64,000 nucleotides of DNA, from contig NZ_JAERRG010000001.1 in the NCBI RefSeq assembly GCF_016741935.1, positions 1,612,001 through 1,676,000 of the forward strand. Direction: 5' to 3'. This DNA is from Streptomyces endocoffeicus. GTDB lineage: Bacteria > Actinomycetota > Actinomycetes > Streptomycetales > Streptomycetaceae. The position numbers were made by a program, and so were the translations under genes. The notes beneath the pieces are model-generated. The model saw nothing but the letters and a program-made list of their open reading frames with translations. It did no database searches and had not been told where the DNA came from. This document shows positions 34,701-41,996 of this stretch, one piece after another (the first letter of the stretch is position 1; every line of letters starts with the position of its first letter).

Positions 34701-36074
34701 GACCTCCTCTCCCATGTCCGGGCGTCGCGCGCGATGGAGTGCGATGACAAATGGGTGCGGCAGATGGTGCGGAATCTGGTTCGCTTCCTCCATCTCTGGG
34801 GCGACCACGAGGGCGCGCTGGAGCTCGCCACCCAGGTGCGTCGGCAGTGGGTGGAGACGCTCGGCGAGGACAGTGCGGAGACGCTGGCCGTCTCCCGGAC
34901 CCTGGGCCATGTGCTGACCGTGCTCGGCCACTTCAAGGAGGCCAGAGAACTCAACAGCCGGACGCTGGAGCTCCAGCGCGCCAAAGATGGCGACGACCAC
35001 GAGAACACCCTGGTGACTCAGGGCGCGGTCGCCGTGGACACCCGCTACCGGGGTGACTACGCGCGCTATGTGGAGCTGGAGAAGGACCGCTGGACCAGGA
35101 CCCTGCGGCTCTTCGGGGACGAGGACCCGTACTCCATCGCCGCGACGAACGACTACGCCGTGGCGCTGCGCGCGGCGGGGGACTACGAGCACGCCCGGCC
35201 GCTGGACGAGGGCGCACGGCGCACCGCTGGTCTGGTGCTCGGCGAGGACGCCCTGCTCACCGTCCTGGTGGAGGCCAACCTCGCCGTCGACGTCCGCGAG
35301 GGCGGTGACTATCTGGCGGCCCGCGACATGCTGGAGCAGACCTGCAGCCGCGCCCGCCAGATGTTCCCACCGAACGCGCCCACCGTGGTCTACGCCCTGC
35401 GCAACCTCGCCGTGGCGCGTCGTAAGGCCGGCGACCACGAGGGCGCGCTGGACCTCAGCCGGGAGGTGCTGGAGCGCTACCGGCTGCGCTACACCGAGCC
35501 CAACCTCCACATCACCAACACGGCCCTGGCCCTCTCGATGGATCTGCGGCAGACCGCCGATCTGGAGGGCGCCCGTGAGCTCGGCCGGAAATGTCTCGAC
35601 GATATGCGCGTCCTGCTGGGGGAGCGGCATCCGGCGACCCTGGGCGCGGCGATCAACCTCGCCGTGACGCTGCGGCTGCTGGGCGAGACGGATGAGGCGC
35701 TCGCGCTGAACAAGGAGACGCTGCCGATGCTCGTCGAGCAGCTGGGGGCCGACCATCCCACGGCGCTGGCGTGCGCCATCAACACGGCCAGCGACCACTA
35801 CACCCTCGCGGACTACCAGGAGGCCCACGACCTGGACACCACGACCCTCGCGGCCTGCCGGTCCCGGCTCGGTGCGGACCACCCCACCACGCTCGCGTGT
35901 GCGGTCAACCTGTCGGGGGATCTGCGCGCGCTGGGCGAGGGCAGGCAGGCGGAGGAGCTGCACCAGGACGCGCTCGGCCGGCTGCGCCGGGTGCTGACGG
36001 CCAACCACCCGGCGACGGTCGCGGCGGCCCGGGGCATCCGGGCGGACTGCGATGCCGAGTCGATCTCCATCTGA
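31710..36074 (+). CDS. fxsT: vWA (SAV_2336-type) - NB-ARC - TPR protein, FxSxx-COOH system type (FxsT-like)
   Basis: 1454 residues, far larger than its neighbours. After a disordered acidic/proline region (40-150) comes a SAV_2336-like N-terminal module (about 155-540) with a vWA-like strand VLVVDCGSSMVVW (DxGxS near 180). A linker leads to an NB-ARC STAND ATPase: NNNFTGRQTLLDTL, P-loop LGGVGKSQ (664-671), WLLVFDNAEE, GDLPLAIEQAAAWL. Residues about 1000-1445 are tetratricopeptide repeats (ATLGAAINLAVTLRLLGETDEAL-type units). This order is that of the TPR protein of FxSxx-COOH RiPP-like loci; here it also supplies the vWA partner of VMAP and MoxR. One TTA codon (codon 223, 32376-32378). The stop codon sits in a 19-bp tandem duplication. 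The gene symbol is by family resemblance. Confidence 0.85.
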   Translation: MTHHPGGRSAGPGPRDLDWRQLADAMWLAVCKAETDRGPGPPDPGPLPGTPEADAPPPGDEPSDEPRQDRRGERPASGPEAAPAVSEPPLPAELVGVSAPPGEAEPATVAEAFVPVRRPSADGPPLPERALSRALRPLKRTAPSPVEMEVDEEATAEQAAREGLWVPDLVPVRERWMDAVLVVDCGSSMVVWRRTAEHLVTVLQRTGAFRDVRVHRVNTDHPLPAEDRSPVAGMPPRGKRTVLVLTDGIGAAWGDESAQRALAGWARHASVAVLHVLHQGRWHHTGVAPERVRVRIPEPGAPNGTWRRADGGSWPGGAPPVPVLELEARWMANWARLVARPSARGEDTMALLPGAPAERWDPEPEPSAWDRVFRFRATASPSAFRLASRLAAAPLNIPVMEFVQGIHQPEGSPGDLAEVLLGGLLRKVATADPLDETGIGYEFHDGVRELLLSAGMRDESLYILGSVLDRLGRRWKPLLMLRDLLNHPSGSVGDLPRTERLLPYIRLQEQVYQALSGPYLAGARSFRALVLAHQALARSGESPPDPVEDASHRGKYVVSEAVAAMTDSTTPRTDPLSQADDSPSPPAPGSPGPAGEHLRGTFVSVTAARTLPTVEERQPGEPPSIWGNVPPRNNNFTGRQTLLDTLHERLKSEGTAAVLPEALHGLGGVGKSQIALEYVHQHAADYDAVWWIPAERPEQIRQALVQLADRLGLHAGMEANTAVPSVLDALRTGRPCRNWLLVFDNAEELETVRPFFPAGGPGRILVTSRNAQWSRAARTVEVDVFEREESIELLRRRGPELPRDQADRVADALGDLPLAIEQAAAWLTETGMPVDEYLQVFEDERADVSTRRNELLAAGVPVDYPEPVAAAWNMSLRRLAETHPGALQLLQMCSFFAPEPVSRRLFSGVRGVSLSPELSEVLQDPIKLGHAIREINRYALIKINHRSNTIEMHRLVQAVLIGQMSTQQQADMRHSAHVLLAFGDPNDVAPPNWGRYADLLSHVRASRAMECDDKWVRQMVRNLVRFLHLWGDHEGALELATQVRRQWVETLGEDSAETLAVSRTLGHVLTVLGHFKEARELNSRTLELQRAKDGDDHENTLVTQGAVAVDTRYRGDYARYVELEKDRWTRTLRLFGDEDPYSIAATNDYAVALRAAGDYEHARPLDEGARRTAGLVLGEDALLTVLVEANLAVDVREGGDYLAARDMLEQTCSRARQMFPPNAPTVVYALRNLAVARRKAGDHEGALDLSREVLERYRLRYTEPNLHITNTALALSMDLRQTADLEGARELGRKCLDDMRVLLGERHPATLGAAINLAVTLRLLGETDEALALNKETLPMLVEQLGADHPTALACAINTASDHYTLADYQEAHDLDTTTLAACRSRLGADHPTTLACAVNLSGDLRALGEGRQAEELHQDALGRLRRVLTANHPATVAAARGIRADCDAESISI

Positions 36075-36104
36075 ACCGTCGTCCGCCATCTGAACCGGCG
36101 TCCG
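36067..36104. repeat. 19-bp tandem duplication spanning a stop codon
   Basis: CCATCTGAACCGTCGTCCG (36067-36085) is followed directly by a copy with one change (36086-36104). The TGA of the TPR protein gene lies in the first copy. Confidence 0.85.
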
Positions 36105-36138
36105 CGTCGCCGTTCGCGGGGCCCGTGCCGCGCGCCGT

Positions 36139-37989
36139 TCACCCGCGCGTACGGGTCCCGATCCACCGCGCCAGCGCCACCGGATCGGGACCCGTGCCCG
36201 GCGCGGTGCGCACCTCCCGGTGGACGGCCAGGGCCAGTTCGGGGTGGTTCAGCAGCGTCGTCCTGGCCGCGCCGTCCGGCAGGCCGAGGGCCAGCCCCGC
36301 CCATGCCGCGATGTCGTCCGGGTCCGCTTCCAGGCGGGCCCGGTAGCCGCGCAGCGCGGCCGCGGTGTCCCCCGCGGCCCAGTCGAGGTCGGCCGGGTCG
36401 GGGGCGTCACCGCCCCCGGGCAGCCCCGCTCCCCCGGACAACCACCCGGACATCCCCGCTCCCCCACCCTCGCGCAGCCGGGCGAACGCCGCCGGATCCG
36501 CGAGCCGGAGCCGGGCCAGCGCGGGGCGTGCCGGCGCCTCGGGGCGGGTCGGCCGCACCGAGGTCCCGGGCAGCTCCCCGGGAGGGTCGGTCCGCTCCCG
36601 CCAGGCCCGCGCCCAGCGGGCGGTCGGCTCCGGGGCCGCCGCCAGGTGGCGCATGCGGTGGACGAGCCGGTGATCGTGGATCAGATCGGACGCCAGGCGC
36701 TTCGGTACGGAGGGCACCCGCTGCGCCAGCCACAGGGTCAGCCGCTCCTCCAGCCGGTGGAGGAACTCCTCGCCCCTGGGCGTCAGTTCGGCGTGGGTGA
36801 GGAGCGTACGCAGCCCCGCGGCGGTCTGCGCCCGGCGCAGGGCGAACTCGAACGCGGCGGTGTCCCGGGCCGGGCCGGGCTCGGCACGCCGCAGCCGGTC
36901 CCACCAGAATCCGGTCACGCCCAGGAACGCGTACACCCCCTGGAGGAGCCCGCGCAGGGGTCGCGGGTCCAGCCGCCAGGGCGCGTAGTGGATCTCCTCC
37001 AGGCCCCCTTCGATCAGGGGCACCAGGTCCATCAGAGCGCTGAGTTTGATGTGCTGCGCCTCGTGCACCAGCGCGGCGGCGAGGGTGAGCGGGTCCGTGG
37101 CCCCGTTGAGCAGCACACAGCCGTACGCCTCCGGCGATGAGGCGCTGAACGGTTCGGGCCAGGCGGCGTACGGCACGGGCACGACCGAGGACAGACAGGC
37201 GCCGATTCCCCGCGGGTCCACCTGACGCTGCTCCGAGACCAGCCGCCACGCATTGCCGAATCTCTCCTGCCAGCCCCGCCACTCTTCGTCGCCGAGCCGA
37301 TCGGGCTCCCGGACCCGGAGAAAGTCGCGATAGGGGTCGAGGTCGTCGACAAGGGGGGCACACACAATCCCCTCGTGTTCTCCGCGCAGCCGTCGCAGTC
37401 CGTGCCAACCGGGAGCGTCCTCGGAGAAGTCGGCGGGCAGCGTCACCGAATACGGGCCGGATAACACCACCGCCTTCCGGCCGTTCATGACGACCTCGGC
37501 GACATCGGCGGTGTCCGGAATGCGGGCGAATCCCAGGGCCGGCAATATCACCCCGCGCTCGCCCACGGGAACGGCGCCGCGAAAGTCGATTCCGGCGAGA
37601 AGAGCGGCCGAGGCGGCTATGGCATGCAGATGACCGACCGCGCTCCACAGCGGCTCTTCCCCCGATTCCAGACCGCGCAGCCTGCGCAAACAGCGGTTGA
37701 GCCACACACCCATGGGAGGGTGCAGCAGCAGCGTCTCCACGGCGGCCGGGGAGCGGTGCTCGGCCCGAATCAGCAGGTGCCAGGCGTCCCGGGGCGGGGG
37801 AAGAGGGCCGGGCAGGGCGGGGTGCGCGGAGGCGATGTCCACCAGGGCGCGCAGCAGCAGCATGGCCCGGCTGCGCTGTCCCGACCTCAGTTCGGCCACG
37901 GCCGAGGGGCCGCCCGAACCCCGCGCCAACTCGGCGAAACTCCCCGCCGATAAACGATGGTTGAGACCCCGCGTGACGGAGGACGTCAT
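36139..37989 (-). CDS. HExxH-type peptide beta-hydroxylase (aKG-HExxH family)
   Basis: 616 residues. The zinc-protease-like motif LVHEAQHIKL (H309, E310, H313) followed by LIEGGLEEIHYAPW and ..LRGLLQGVYAFLGV matches the HEXXH-motif proteins found in FxSxx-COOH and related RiPP-like loci; some are believed to be iron/2-oxoglutarate-dependent peptide hydroxylases rather than proteases. A C-terminal 90-residue helical extension (PGDTAAALRGYRARLEADPDDIAAWAGLA type) looks TPR-like. It begins 6 bases after the stop of a 57-codon gene, apparently its substrate, and is translationally coupled to it. Two TTA codons (codon 13 at 37951-37953; codon 176 at 37462-37464). Convergent with the TPR protein gene. 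Confidence 0.82.
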   Translation of the reverse strand: MTSSVTRGLNHRLSAGSFAELARGSGGPSAVAELRSGQRSRAMLLLRALVDIASAHPALPGPLPPPRDAWHLLIRAEHRSPAAVETLLLHPPMGVWLNRCLRRLRGLESGEEPLWSAVGHLHAIAASAALLAGIDFRGAVPVGERGVILPALGFARIPDTADVAEVVMNGRKAVVLSGPYSVTLPADFSEDAPGWHGLRRLRGEHEGIVCAPLVDDLDPYRDFLRVREPDRLGDEEWRGWQERFGNAWRLVSEQRQVDPRGIGACLSSVVPVPYAAWPEPFSASSPEAYGCVLLNGATDPLTLAAALVHEAQHIKLSALMDLVPLIEGGLEEIHYAPWRLDPRPLRGLLQGVYAFLGVTGFWWDRLRRAEPGPARDTAAFEFALRRAQTAAGLRTLLTHAELTPRGEEFLHRLEERLTLWLAQRVPSVPKRLASDLIHDHRLVHRMRHLAAAPEPTARWARAWRERTDPPGELPGTSVRPTRPEAPARPALARLRLADPAAFARLREGGGAGMSGWLSGGAGLPGGGDAPDPADLDWAAGDTAAALRGYRARLEADPDDIAAWAGLALGLPDGAARTTLLNHPELALAVHREVRTAPGTGPDPVALARWIGTRTRG

Positions 37990-37995
37990 AGCCGC

Positions 37996-38169
37996 CTAAC
38001 TCACACAGGGTTCCGACGACGACGCGTTGGCGATCGTCGGTGGGCACCGGACGATGTCGAGCAGCCGCTCCGTCACCGCGGAAATCCCTTCGTGCCGCTC
38101 GAGGTCTTCGAGTGTCGCCCCCGAAAGGTCCAGCAGCTCCGTCTCGACCTCGGTCGCGACTCGCTCCAT
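37996..38169 (-). CDS. 57-residue putative RiPP precursor (FxSxx-COOH-leader-like)
   Basis: Short gene hidden upstream of the HExxH hydroxylase: ATG 38169, TAG at 37998-37996, then 6 bases to the next ATG. GGAGGGGG lies 8 bases before its start. The predicted peptide has an acidic amphipathic leader with LDLSGATLEDLERHEG (residues 13-28) and a helix ERLLDIV, much like FxSxx-COOH precursors (L-D-L-S-G ... L-x-x-L pattern), then a polar, Cys/Pro/Ser-rich tail starting CPPTIAN at residue 42 and ending SSSEPCVS-COOH. The canonical F-x-S-x-x C-terminus is absent, so the core is a variant. Substrate status is inferred from leader pattern, size and coupling. Confidence 0.68.
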   Translation of the reverse strand: MERVATEVETELLDLSGATLEDLERHEGISAVTERLLDIVRCPPTIANASSSEPCVS

Positions 38170-38331
38170 GACACCGTCCCCCTCCGGACGCTCCCTAACG
38201 GCTCATATGAGGCATCCCTATGGTGGCCTACCCCTAATGATTGCGAAAGAGTGAACACGGCCAGTCGGCGCCTGCGTTGTCAAGATTTTCGGACACTTCC
38301 GCGCGCCCGGGAGCACCCCGATATGCCGGTG

Positions 38332-39093
38332 TCATCCTCCCGTTCCGGATTGCGTCGTCTCGACCTCGAACACGCCTCCGCACACCCGGAACGACCGGGC
38401 CGAGACGTTCATCGCGTCGAAGGAATCCGGCGGATAGACCCGGATCCGCGCGGCGGTGCGCCGGCACGGGGTGTCGTTCATGCCCTCGTTGAGCGTGTGC
38501 AGGCTGCTCGAGGCGCTGCCGCCGGGCGGCAGGGAGACCGGGGAGCGCGTGGGGCCGCGCCGGGTGGCGGGATCGCCGATCACCGCTCCGGTGGAGTCGA
38601 GCAGCGAGACACCGGGGTATCCGGTGAGGGTGCAGGTCGTGGCGGACCTGTTGGTGAAGACCAGGGGCAGGTACACATTTCCGGCCCCGATGTCCATCCG
38701 GCCGACCGACAGCGTCAGCTGGGCCTTGGAGCAGACGCGGCGCACACCGGACGCGGCGGCGGGCCGTGAGGAGGACGGTCGCGAGGGCCGCGCCGAGGGC
38801 GGAGGGGACTGCGCGGTCTGCGAGGCGGGCCGTTCGTTCCGGGAGGAGCCGCTCCCGGAGGAGGCGGCGGAGGCGGCCGAAGGAGAGGAGGGTGGCGCGG
38901 CGGAGGTGGAGGTCTCGGACGAGGCGCGCCGCGCGGAGTCCCCGTCCCCGGTGTCGCTGCCGCACGCGGTGACCGTGGCCAGCGCGCCGACCAGCAAGGC
39001 GCATAAGACGGGCGGCCGGGACCGCGCTGCCGTCGTGCGTCGAGCCGTGCGCCGAGTCATGCGCCGAAGAGCCGAACCGTTCCATTGACTCAT
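38332..39093 (-). CDS. DUF4232 lipoprotein
   Basis: 253 residues. A basic N-region (MTRRTARR...), a hydrophobic stretch and lipobox VTAC place it as an exported lipoprotein. A long Ser/Ala/Pro-rich linker (about 50-110) leads to a DUF4232 beta-sandwich (CSKAQLTLSVGRMDIGAGNVYLPLVFTNRSATTCTLTGYPGVSLLD, then a second Cys pair near the end). DUF4232 function is unknown; it is common on actinobacterial surfaces. ATG 39093 has GGGAGG 7 bases upstream. The signal peptide contains one TTA codon (39004-39006), so production may depend on bldA. It follows the precursor/hydroxylase unit on the same strand with 162 bases between. Confidence 0.87.
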   Translation of the reverse strand: MSQWNGSALRRMTRRTARRTTAARSRPPVLCALLVGALATVTACGSDTGDGDSARRASSETSTSAAPPSSPSAASAASSGSGSSRNERPASQTAQSPPPSARPSRPSSSRPAAASGVRRVCSKAQLTLSVGRMDIGAGNVYLPLVFTNRSATTCTLTGYPGVSLLDSTGAVIGDPATRRGPTRSPVSLPPGGSASSSLHTLNEGMNDTPCRRTAARIRVYPPDSFDAMNVSARSFRVCGGVFEVETTQSGTGG

Positions 39094-39364
39094 GAGCGAC
39101 CTCCCGAGGTCAGCCGTCTGCCGGGGCCACCGGCATCGAGGGCGGGTGCCCCGACGCCTCCCGTGCATTCCCCCCTTGGGTCTCCCTTCCCCGCGCGCGG
39201 GCTCTTATGTCCGGGGCACATTGATCGCGTCGGGGCTCAAATTCCTCACATTGGATTCTCTACCGCAAACATCCGAACACCTTGTCCACGCCAGAACCCT
39301 GGGATTACTGTTCGGCAGCCATCGCACTCGCCAACTGCCGTACCAGGACAGGAAGAAGGACTCC

Positions 39365-39784
39365 ATGGCCGCACGCGGACGTCATCGCCGGCCCCGGCCC
39401 CACCGGGTCTCCCGCACCTCGCTCGCGATCACCGCGGGCGGTGCCGGCGTCGCCCTGCCGCTCATCGGCATCGGCCAGGCGAACGCCGCCTCAGCCCCCA
39501 CTCCCACCTCGCCGACCCCGGCCGCCTCCACCGTCACGGCCGTCACGACCACGAAGGCCGAGCCGCTGCTCATCGTCCCGAAGGCCGTCCCCGAGCCACC
39601 GGCCAAGGCCCAGCCCCGGCCCGGGTCGTACACCGTCGTCCGCGGCGACACCCTCTCCCGGATCGCGGACAGGGAGAGAGTGGCGGGCGGCTGGGAGCGG
39701 CTCTACGAGATCAACCGCCAGGTCATCGGCGCCGACCCGGATCTGATCCGGCCCGGCCAGCAGCTCACCCTCGGCCACCGCTGA
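39365..39784 (+). CDS. Secreted LysM-domain protein
   Basis: 139 residues. Signal peptide (RRPRPHRVSRTSLAITAGGAGVALPLIG..., cleavage near ANA-AS), an Ala/Pro/Thr-rich linker and one LysM domain (SYTVVRGDTLSRIADRERV ... LIRPGQQLTLG) at about 87-135, which binds peptidoglycan. No catalytic domain is attached, so it may be a wall-anchored helper of a hydrolase. AAGGA is 6 bases before ATG 39365. The 270-base region upstream, shared with the divergent lipoprotein gene, is long enough for a leader, but I found no match to the c-di-AMP riboswitch pattern. Confidence 0.85.
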   Translation: MAARGRHRRPRPHRVSRTSLAITAGGAGVALPLIGIGQANAASAPTPTSPTPAASTVTAVTTTKAEPLLIVPKAVPEPPAKAQPRPGSYTVVRGDTLSRIADRERVAGGWERLYEINRQVIGADPDLIRPGQQLTLGHR

Positions 39785-39816
39785 ACGAGCCCGCACACGG
39801 GCAGCGCATACGCACA

Positions 39817-39856
39817 GGAGCCTCCGCCCGCGGTGGACCACCGCGGCGGACGCTCC
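39817..39856. terminator. Bidirectional terminator between LysM and DUF1876 genes
   Basis: A long hairpin centred on GCGGTGG-A-CCACCGC (39830-39844), extended outward by imperfect pairing GGAGCxTCCGCC / GGCGGAxGCTCC. Located between convergent genes. Confidence 0.65.
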
Positions 39857-39871
39857 TTCGCCCCAACGGCC

Positions 39872-40141
39872 TTACATCACCAAATGCGCCTTGGAATGGG
39901 TGACTTCCTCAATGTCGCCGCCCGCCTTGCCGATCAGCCGGTGCGCCAGATTGGTCAGTGCCCGCGCCGCCGCGATCTCCTCGCCGACCCTCGGCTGTGC
40001 CGGGTCGTCGGGATTGCGGTTGGCGCGGCCCTGGGCCAGCATCTCCGTACCGTCGTGCATCCTCAGCCGGACGACCGCTTCGGTCAGCGGGCCGATCTCA
40101 CGGAACTCCATCTGAATGTCGCATCCCACGATCGTCTCCAT
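39872..40141 (-). CDS. DUF1876 protein (dsRBD-like fold)
   Basis: 89 residues matching the DUF1876 pattern: an N-terminal strand (CDIQMEFREIGPLTEAVVRLRMHDG), GTEMLAQGRANRNPDDP and the helical ALTNLAHRLIGKAG end. These small proteins are frequent in actinobacterial stress/dormancy gene groups; function unknown. ATG 40141 has AGGAGG 8 bases upstream. The gene sits 17 bases after the phosphoribosyltransferase gene on the same strand and is probably cotranscribed with it. Confidence 0.88.
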   Translation of the reverse strand: METIVGCDIQMEFREIGPLTEAVVRLRMHDGTEMLAQGRANRNPDDPAQPRVGEEIAAARALTNLAHRLIGKAGGDIEEVTHSKAHLVM

Positions 40142-40158
40142 CACGCTCACCTCCTGCG

Positions 40159-40821
40159 TCACCTTCCAGGATGCGCCTCACCGGCCTCTCCGGTCGACCG
40201 GGACAGCAACTCCACCACCTCGTCGTCCGCGGTCTGCGAGAAGTCCTCGTACCACTCCCCCACCGCCGCGAAGTCCGAGGGGGTGGAGAGGGCCACCACC
40301 TCGTCCGCGTCCTGGCGCAGCGCGGCGACCGCGTCCGGCGGCGCCACCGGCACGGCGAGGACCACCCGCGCGGCTCCCTGGGCCCGTGCCACCCGGCAGG
40401 CGGCCTGGGCCGTGGCGCCGGTCGCGATGCCGTCGTCCACGATGATCACGGTGTGGCCCTCGGCCGGGATCCGCGAGCGGCCCTGGCGGAACCGGCGTGC
40501 CTTGCGGGCCAGCTCCTCCCGCTCGGTCCGCTCCACCTCGGCGAGGTCCTCCTCATCGGCCCGGCTCATGCGGACGATCGCCTCATGGACGACCCGTACG
40601 CCGCCCTCACCGATGGCGCCGAACCCCAGCTCCCGGTGGTAGGGGACGCCGAGCTTACGGACGATGATCACGTCCAGGGGCGCATGGAGCGCGCGGGCCA
40701 CCTCGAAGGCCACCGGCACCCCGCCCCGCGGCAGCCCGAACACGACCGGTTTCTCATCCGCCAAGGGGCGCAGTGCCTCGCCGAGGCGCTGCCCGGCGTC
40801 CGTCCGGTCGGTGAAGATCAT
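40159..40821 (-). CDS. Phosphoribosyltransferase-family protein
   Basis: 220 residues, type I PRTase fold. PRPP-binding motif VIIVDDGIATGATA (about 125-138), pyrophosphate loop VRKLGVP and N-terminal GLPRGGVPVAFEVA. Such stand-alone proteins accompany universal-stress or erythromycin-esterase genes in actinobacteria; their substrate base is not known. It leads the two-gene unit with the DUF1876 protein. Confidence 0.9.
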   Translation of the reverse strand: MIFTDRTDAGQRLGEALRPLADEKPVVFGLPRGGVPVAFEVARALHAPLDVIIVRKLGVPYHRELGFGAIGEGGVRVVHEAIVRMSRADEEDLAEVERTEREELARKARRFRQGRSRIPAEGHTVIIVDDGIATGATAQAACRVARAQGAARVVLAVPVAPPDAVAALRQDADEVVALSTPSDFAAVGEWYEDFSQTADDEVVELLSRSTGEAGEAHPGR

Positions 40822-40946
40822 GGCTCACCCCCGCTCCTGAAGGACTCATCTCCATATCAAGCCGACGGTCCGCCCATCCGCAAACCGGCGGGTTCCCGGC
40901 CGCCGGCCGGGGCGCGCGGATACCGGAGACCCGGCACCCTGGAGGT

Positions 40947-41186
40947 ATGGAGAACGCCACCGGCCCGGACGAGTCCGGTTACCCCGTCTTCGTCGAGTCA
41001 ATCGAGGTCGACAGCCGCTACCGGGTGGTGCGGCTGCGTGGCCTGGGGTGCGAACCGCTGGAACGGGAGGAGTTCGAGCCGCGCGTCCGGCAGCTCTTCC
41101 CCGATATCGACCTGGACGACCCGGCCCAGGTGCACTGGGAGGACCGGCCCGGGCAGTGGCCGCCCTGGCATCCGGGCGAGGCATGA
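40947..41186 (+). CDS. Small acidic hypothetical protein
   Basis: 79 residues, unrecognised: VFVESIEVDSRYRVVRLRGLGCEPLEREEFEPRVRQLFPDIDLDDP, ending WPPWHPGEA. Its stop overlaps the start of the DUF72 gene (ATGA), and coding-like third-position GC supports it. Likely soluble and cotranscribed with the DUF72 gene. Confidence 0.7.
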   Translation: MENATGPDESGYPVFVESIEVDSRYRVVRLRGLGCEPLEREEFEPRVRQLFPDIDLDDPAQVHWEDRPGQWPPWHPGEA

Positions 41187-41941
41187 CCGCCCTCATCGGC
41201 ACCTCGGGGTGGCAGTACCGGGACTGGCGCGGCGATCTCTACCCCGAGGGCTGTCCGCAGCGGCTGTGGCTGGAGGAGTACACCCGCGCCTTCGCCACGG
41301 TGGAGAGCAACAACGCCTTCTACCGGCTGCCCACGTACGACCAGTTCGCCACCTGGCGGGAGCGGCTGCCGGAGGGCTTTGTGATGGCGCTCAAGGCGAG
41401 CCGCTACCTCACCCACATCAAGCGGCTGCGCGATCCGGAGGAGCCGGTGGAGCGGCTGATGTCCCATGCGGCCGGGCTCGGTGACCGGCTGGGCCCGGTG
41501 CTGGTGCAGCTGCCGCCCACTCTGCGAGCCGACGGCGAGCTGCTGGACCGCTGTCTGGGCTGCTTCCCCTCCGGGACGCGGGTGGCCGTCGAACCGCGGC
41601 ACACCTCCTGGTGGACCGAGGAGATCCGCGCGGTGCTGGAGCGCCGCTCGGCCGCGCTGTGCTGGGCCGACTCCGGCTCCCGCCCGGTCACCCCGCTGTG
41701 GCGGACCACCGGGTGGGGGTATCTGCGCTTCCATGGCGGCCTCGCCCGCCCGGCCCCGCGCTACGGGCGCCAGGCGCTGGCCACCTGGGCGCGGCGGATC
41801 GCGGACACCTGGCCGGCCGACGCGGAGGTCTATGCGTACTTCAACAACGACACGGGCGGGGCGGCGGTGCACGACGCGGCCGTCTTCGCCCGCGCCGTGG
41901 CCCGCCTCGGCCGCCCGGTCAGCCGCACCCCCTCGGCTTAG
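41183..41941 (+). CDS. DUF72 TIM-barrel protein
   Basis: 252 residues with the DUF72 pattern: IGTSGWQYRDWRGDLYP at the start, ESNNAFYRLP, RYLTHIKRL, VQLPPTLRAD, VAVEPRHTSWW and YLRFHGG, YAYFNNDTGG near the end. The family is widespread with no established reaction, though the barrel resembles metal-dependent TIM-barrel nucleases. The assigned ATG 41183 begins directly at the conserved start. It is followed by a perfect bidirectional terminator that begins in its stop codon. Confidence 0.92.
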   Translation: MTALIGTSGWQYRDWRGDLYPEGCPQRLWLEEYTRAFATVESNNAFYRLPTYDQFATWRERLPEGFVMALKASRYLTHIKRLRDPEEPVERLMSHAAGLGDRLGPVLVQLPPTLRADGELLDRCLGCFPSGTRVAVEPRHTSWWTEEIRAVLERRSAALCWADSGSRPVTPLWRTTGWGYLRFHGGLARPAPRYGRQALATWARRIADTWPADAEVYAYFNNDTGGAAVHDAAVFARAVARLGRPVSRTPSA

Positions 41942-41976
41942 GGTCCTTCTTCCGCGGAGATCCGTCAGAAGGACCC
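41941..41976. terminator. Bidirectional terminator between DUF72 and ABC permease genes
   Basis: GGGTCCTTCT (41941-41950) and AGAAGGACCC (41967-41976) are perfect 10-bp arms; the first base of the left arm is the last base of the DUF72 stop codon. Confidence 0.8.
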
Positions 41977-41996
41977 CAGCCCGGTGCCCGCCGGGC

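Noticed and set aside
33723..36089. 788-codon frame antisense to the TPR gene
   Set aside because: Low-complexity shadow of the TPR coding sequence; no start signal or motif.
37996..38169. Classical FxSxx-COOH precursor
   Set aside because: The leader fits, but the C-terminus does not contain F-x-S-x-x, so it is called only a variant precursor.
39094..39364. c-di-AMP (ydaO) riboswitch upstream of the LysM gene
   Set aside because: Such switches often precede LysM/Rpf genes, but the conserved core blocks of the aptamer are not recognisable here.
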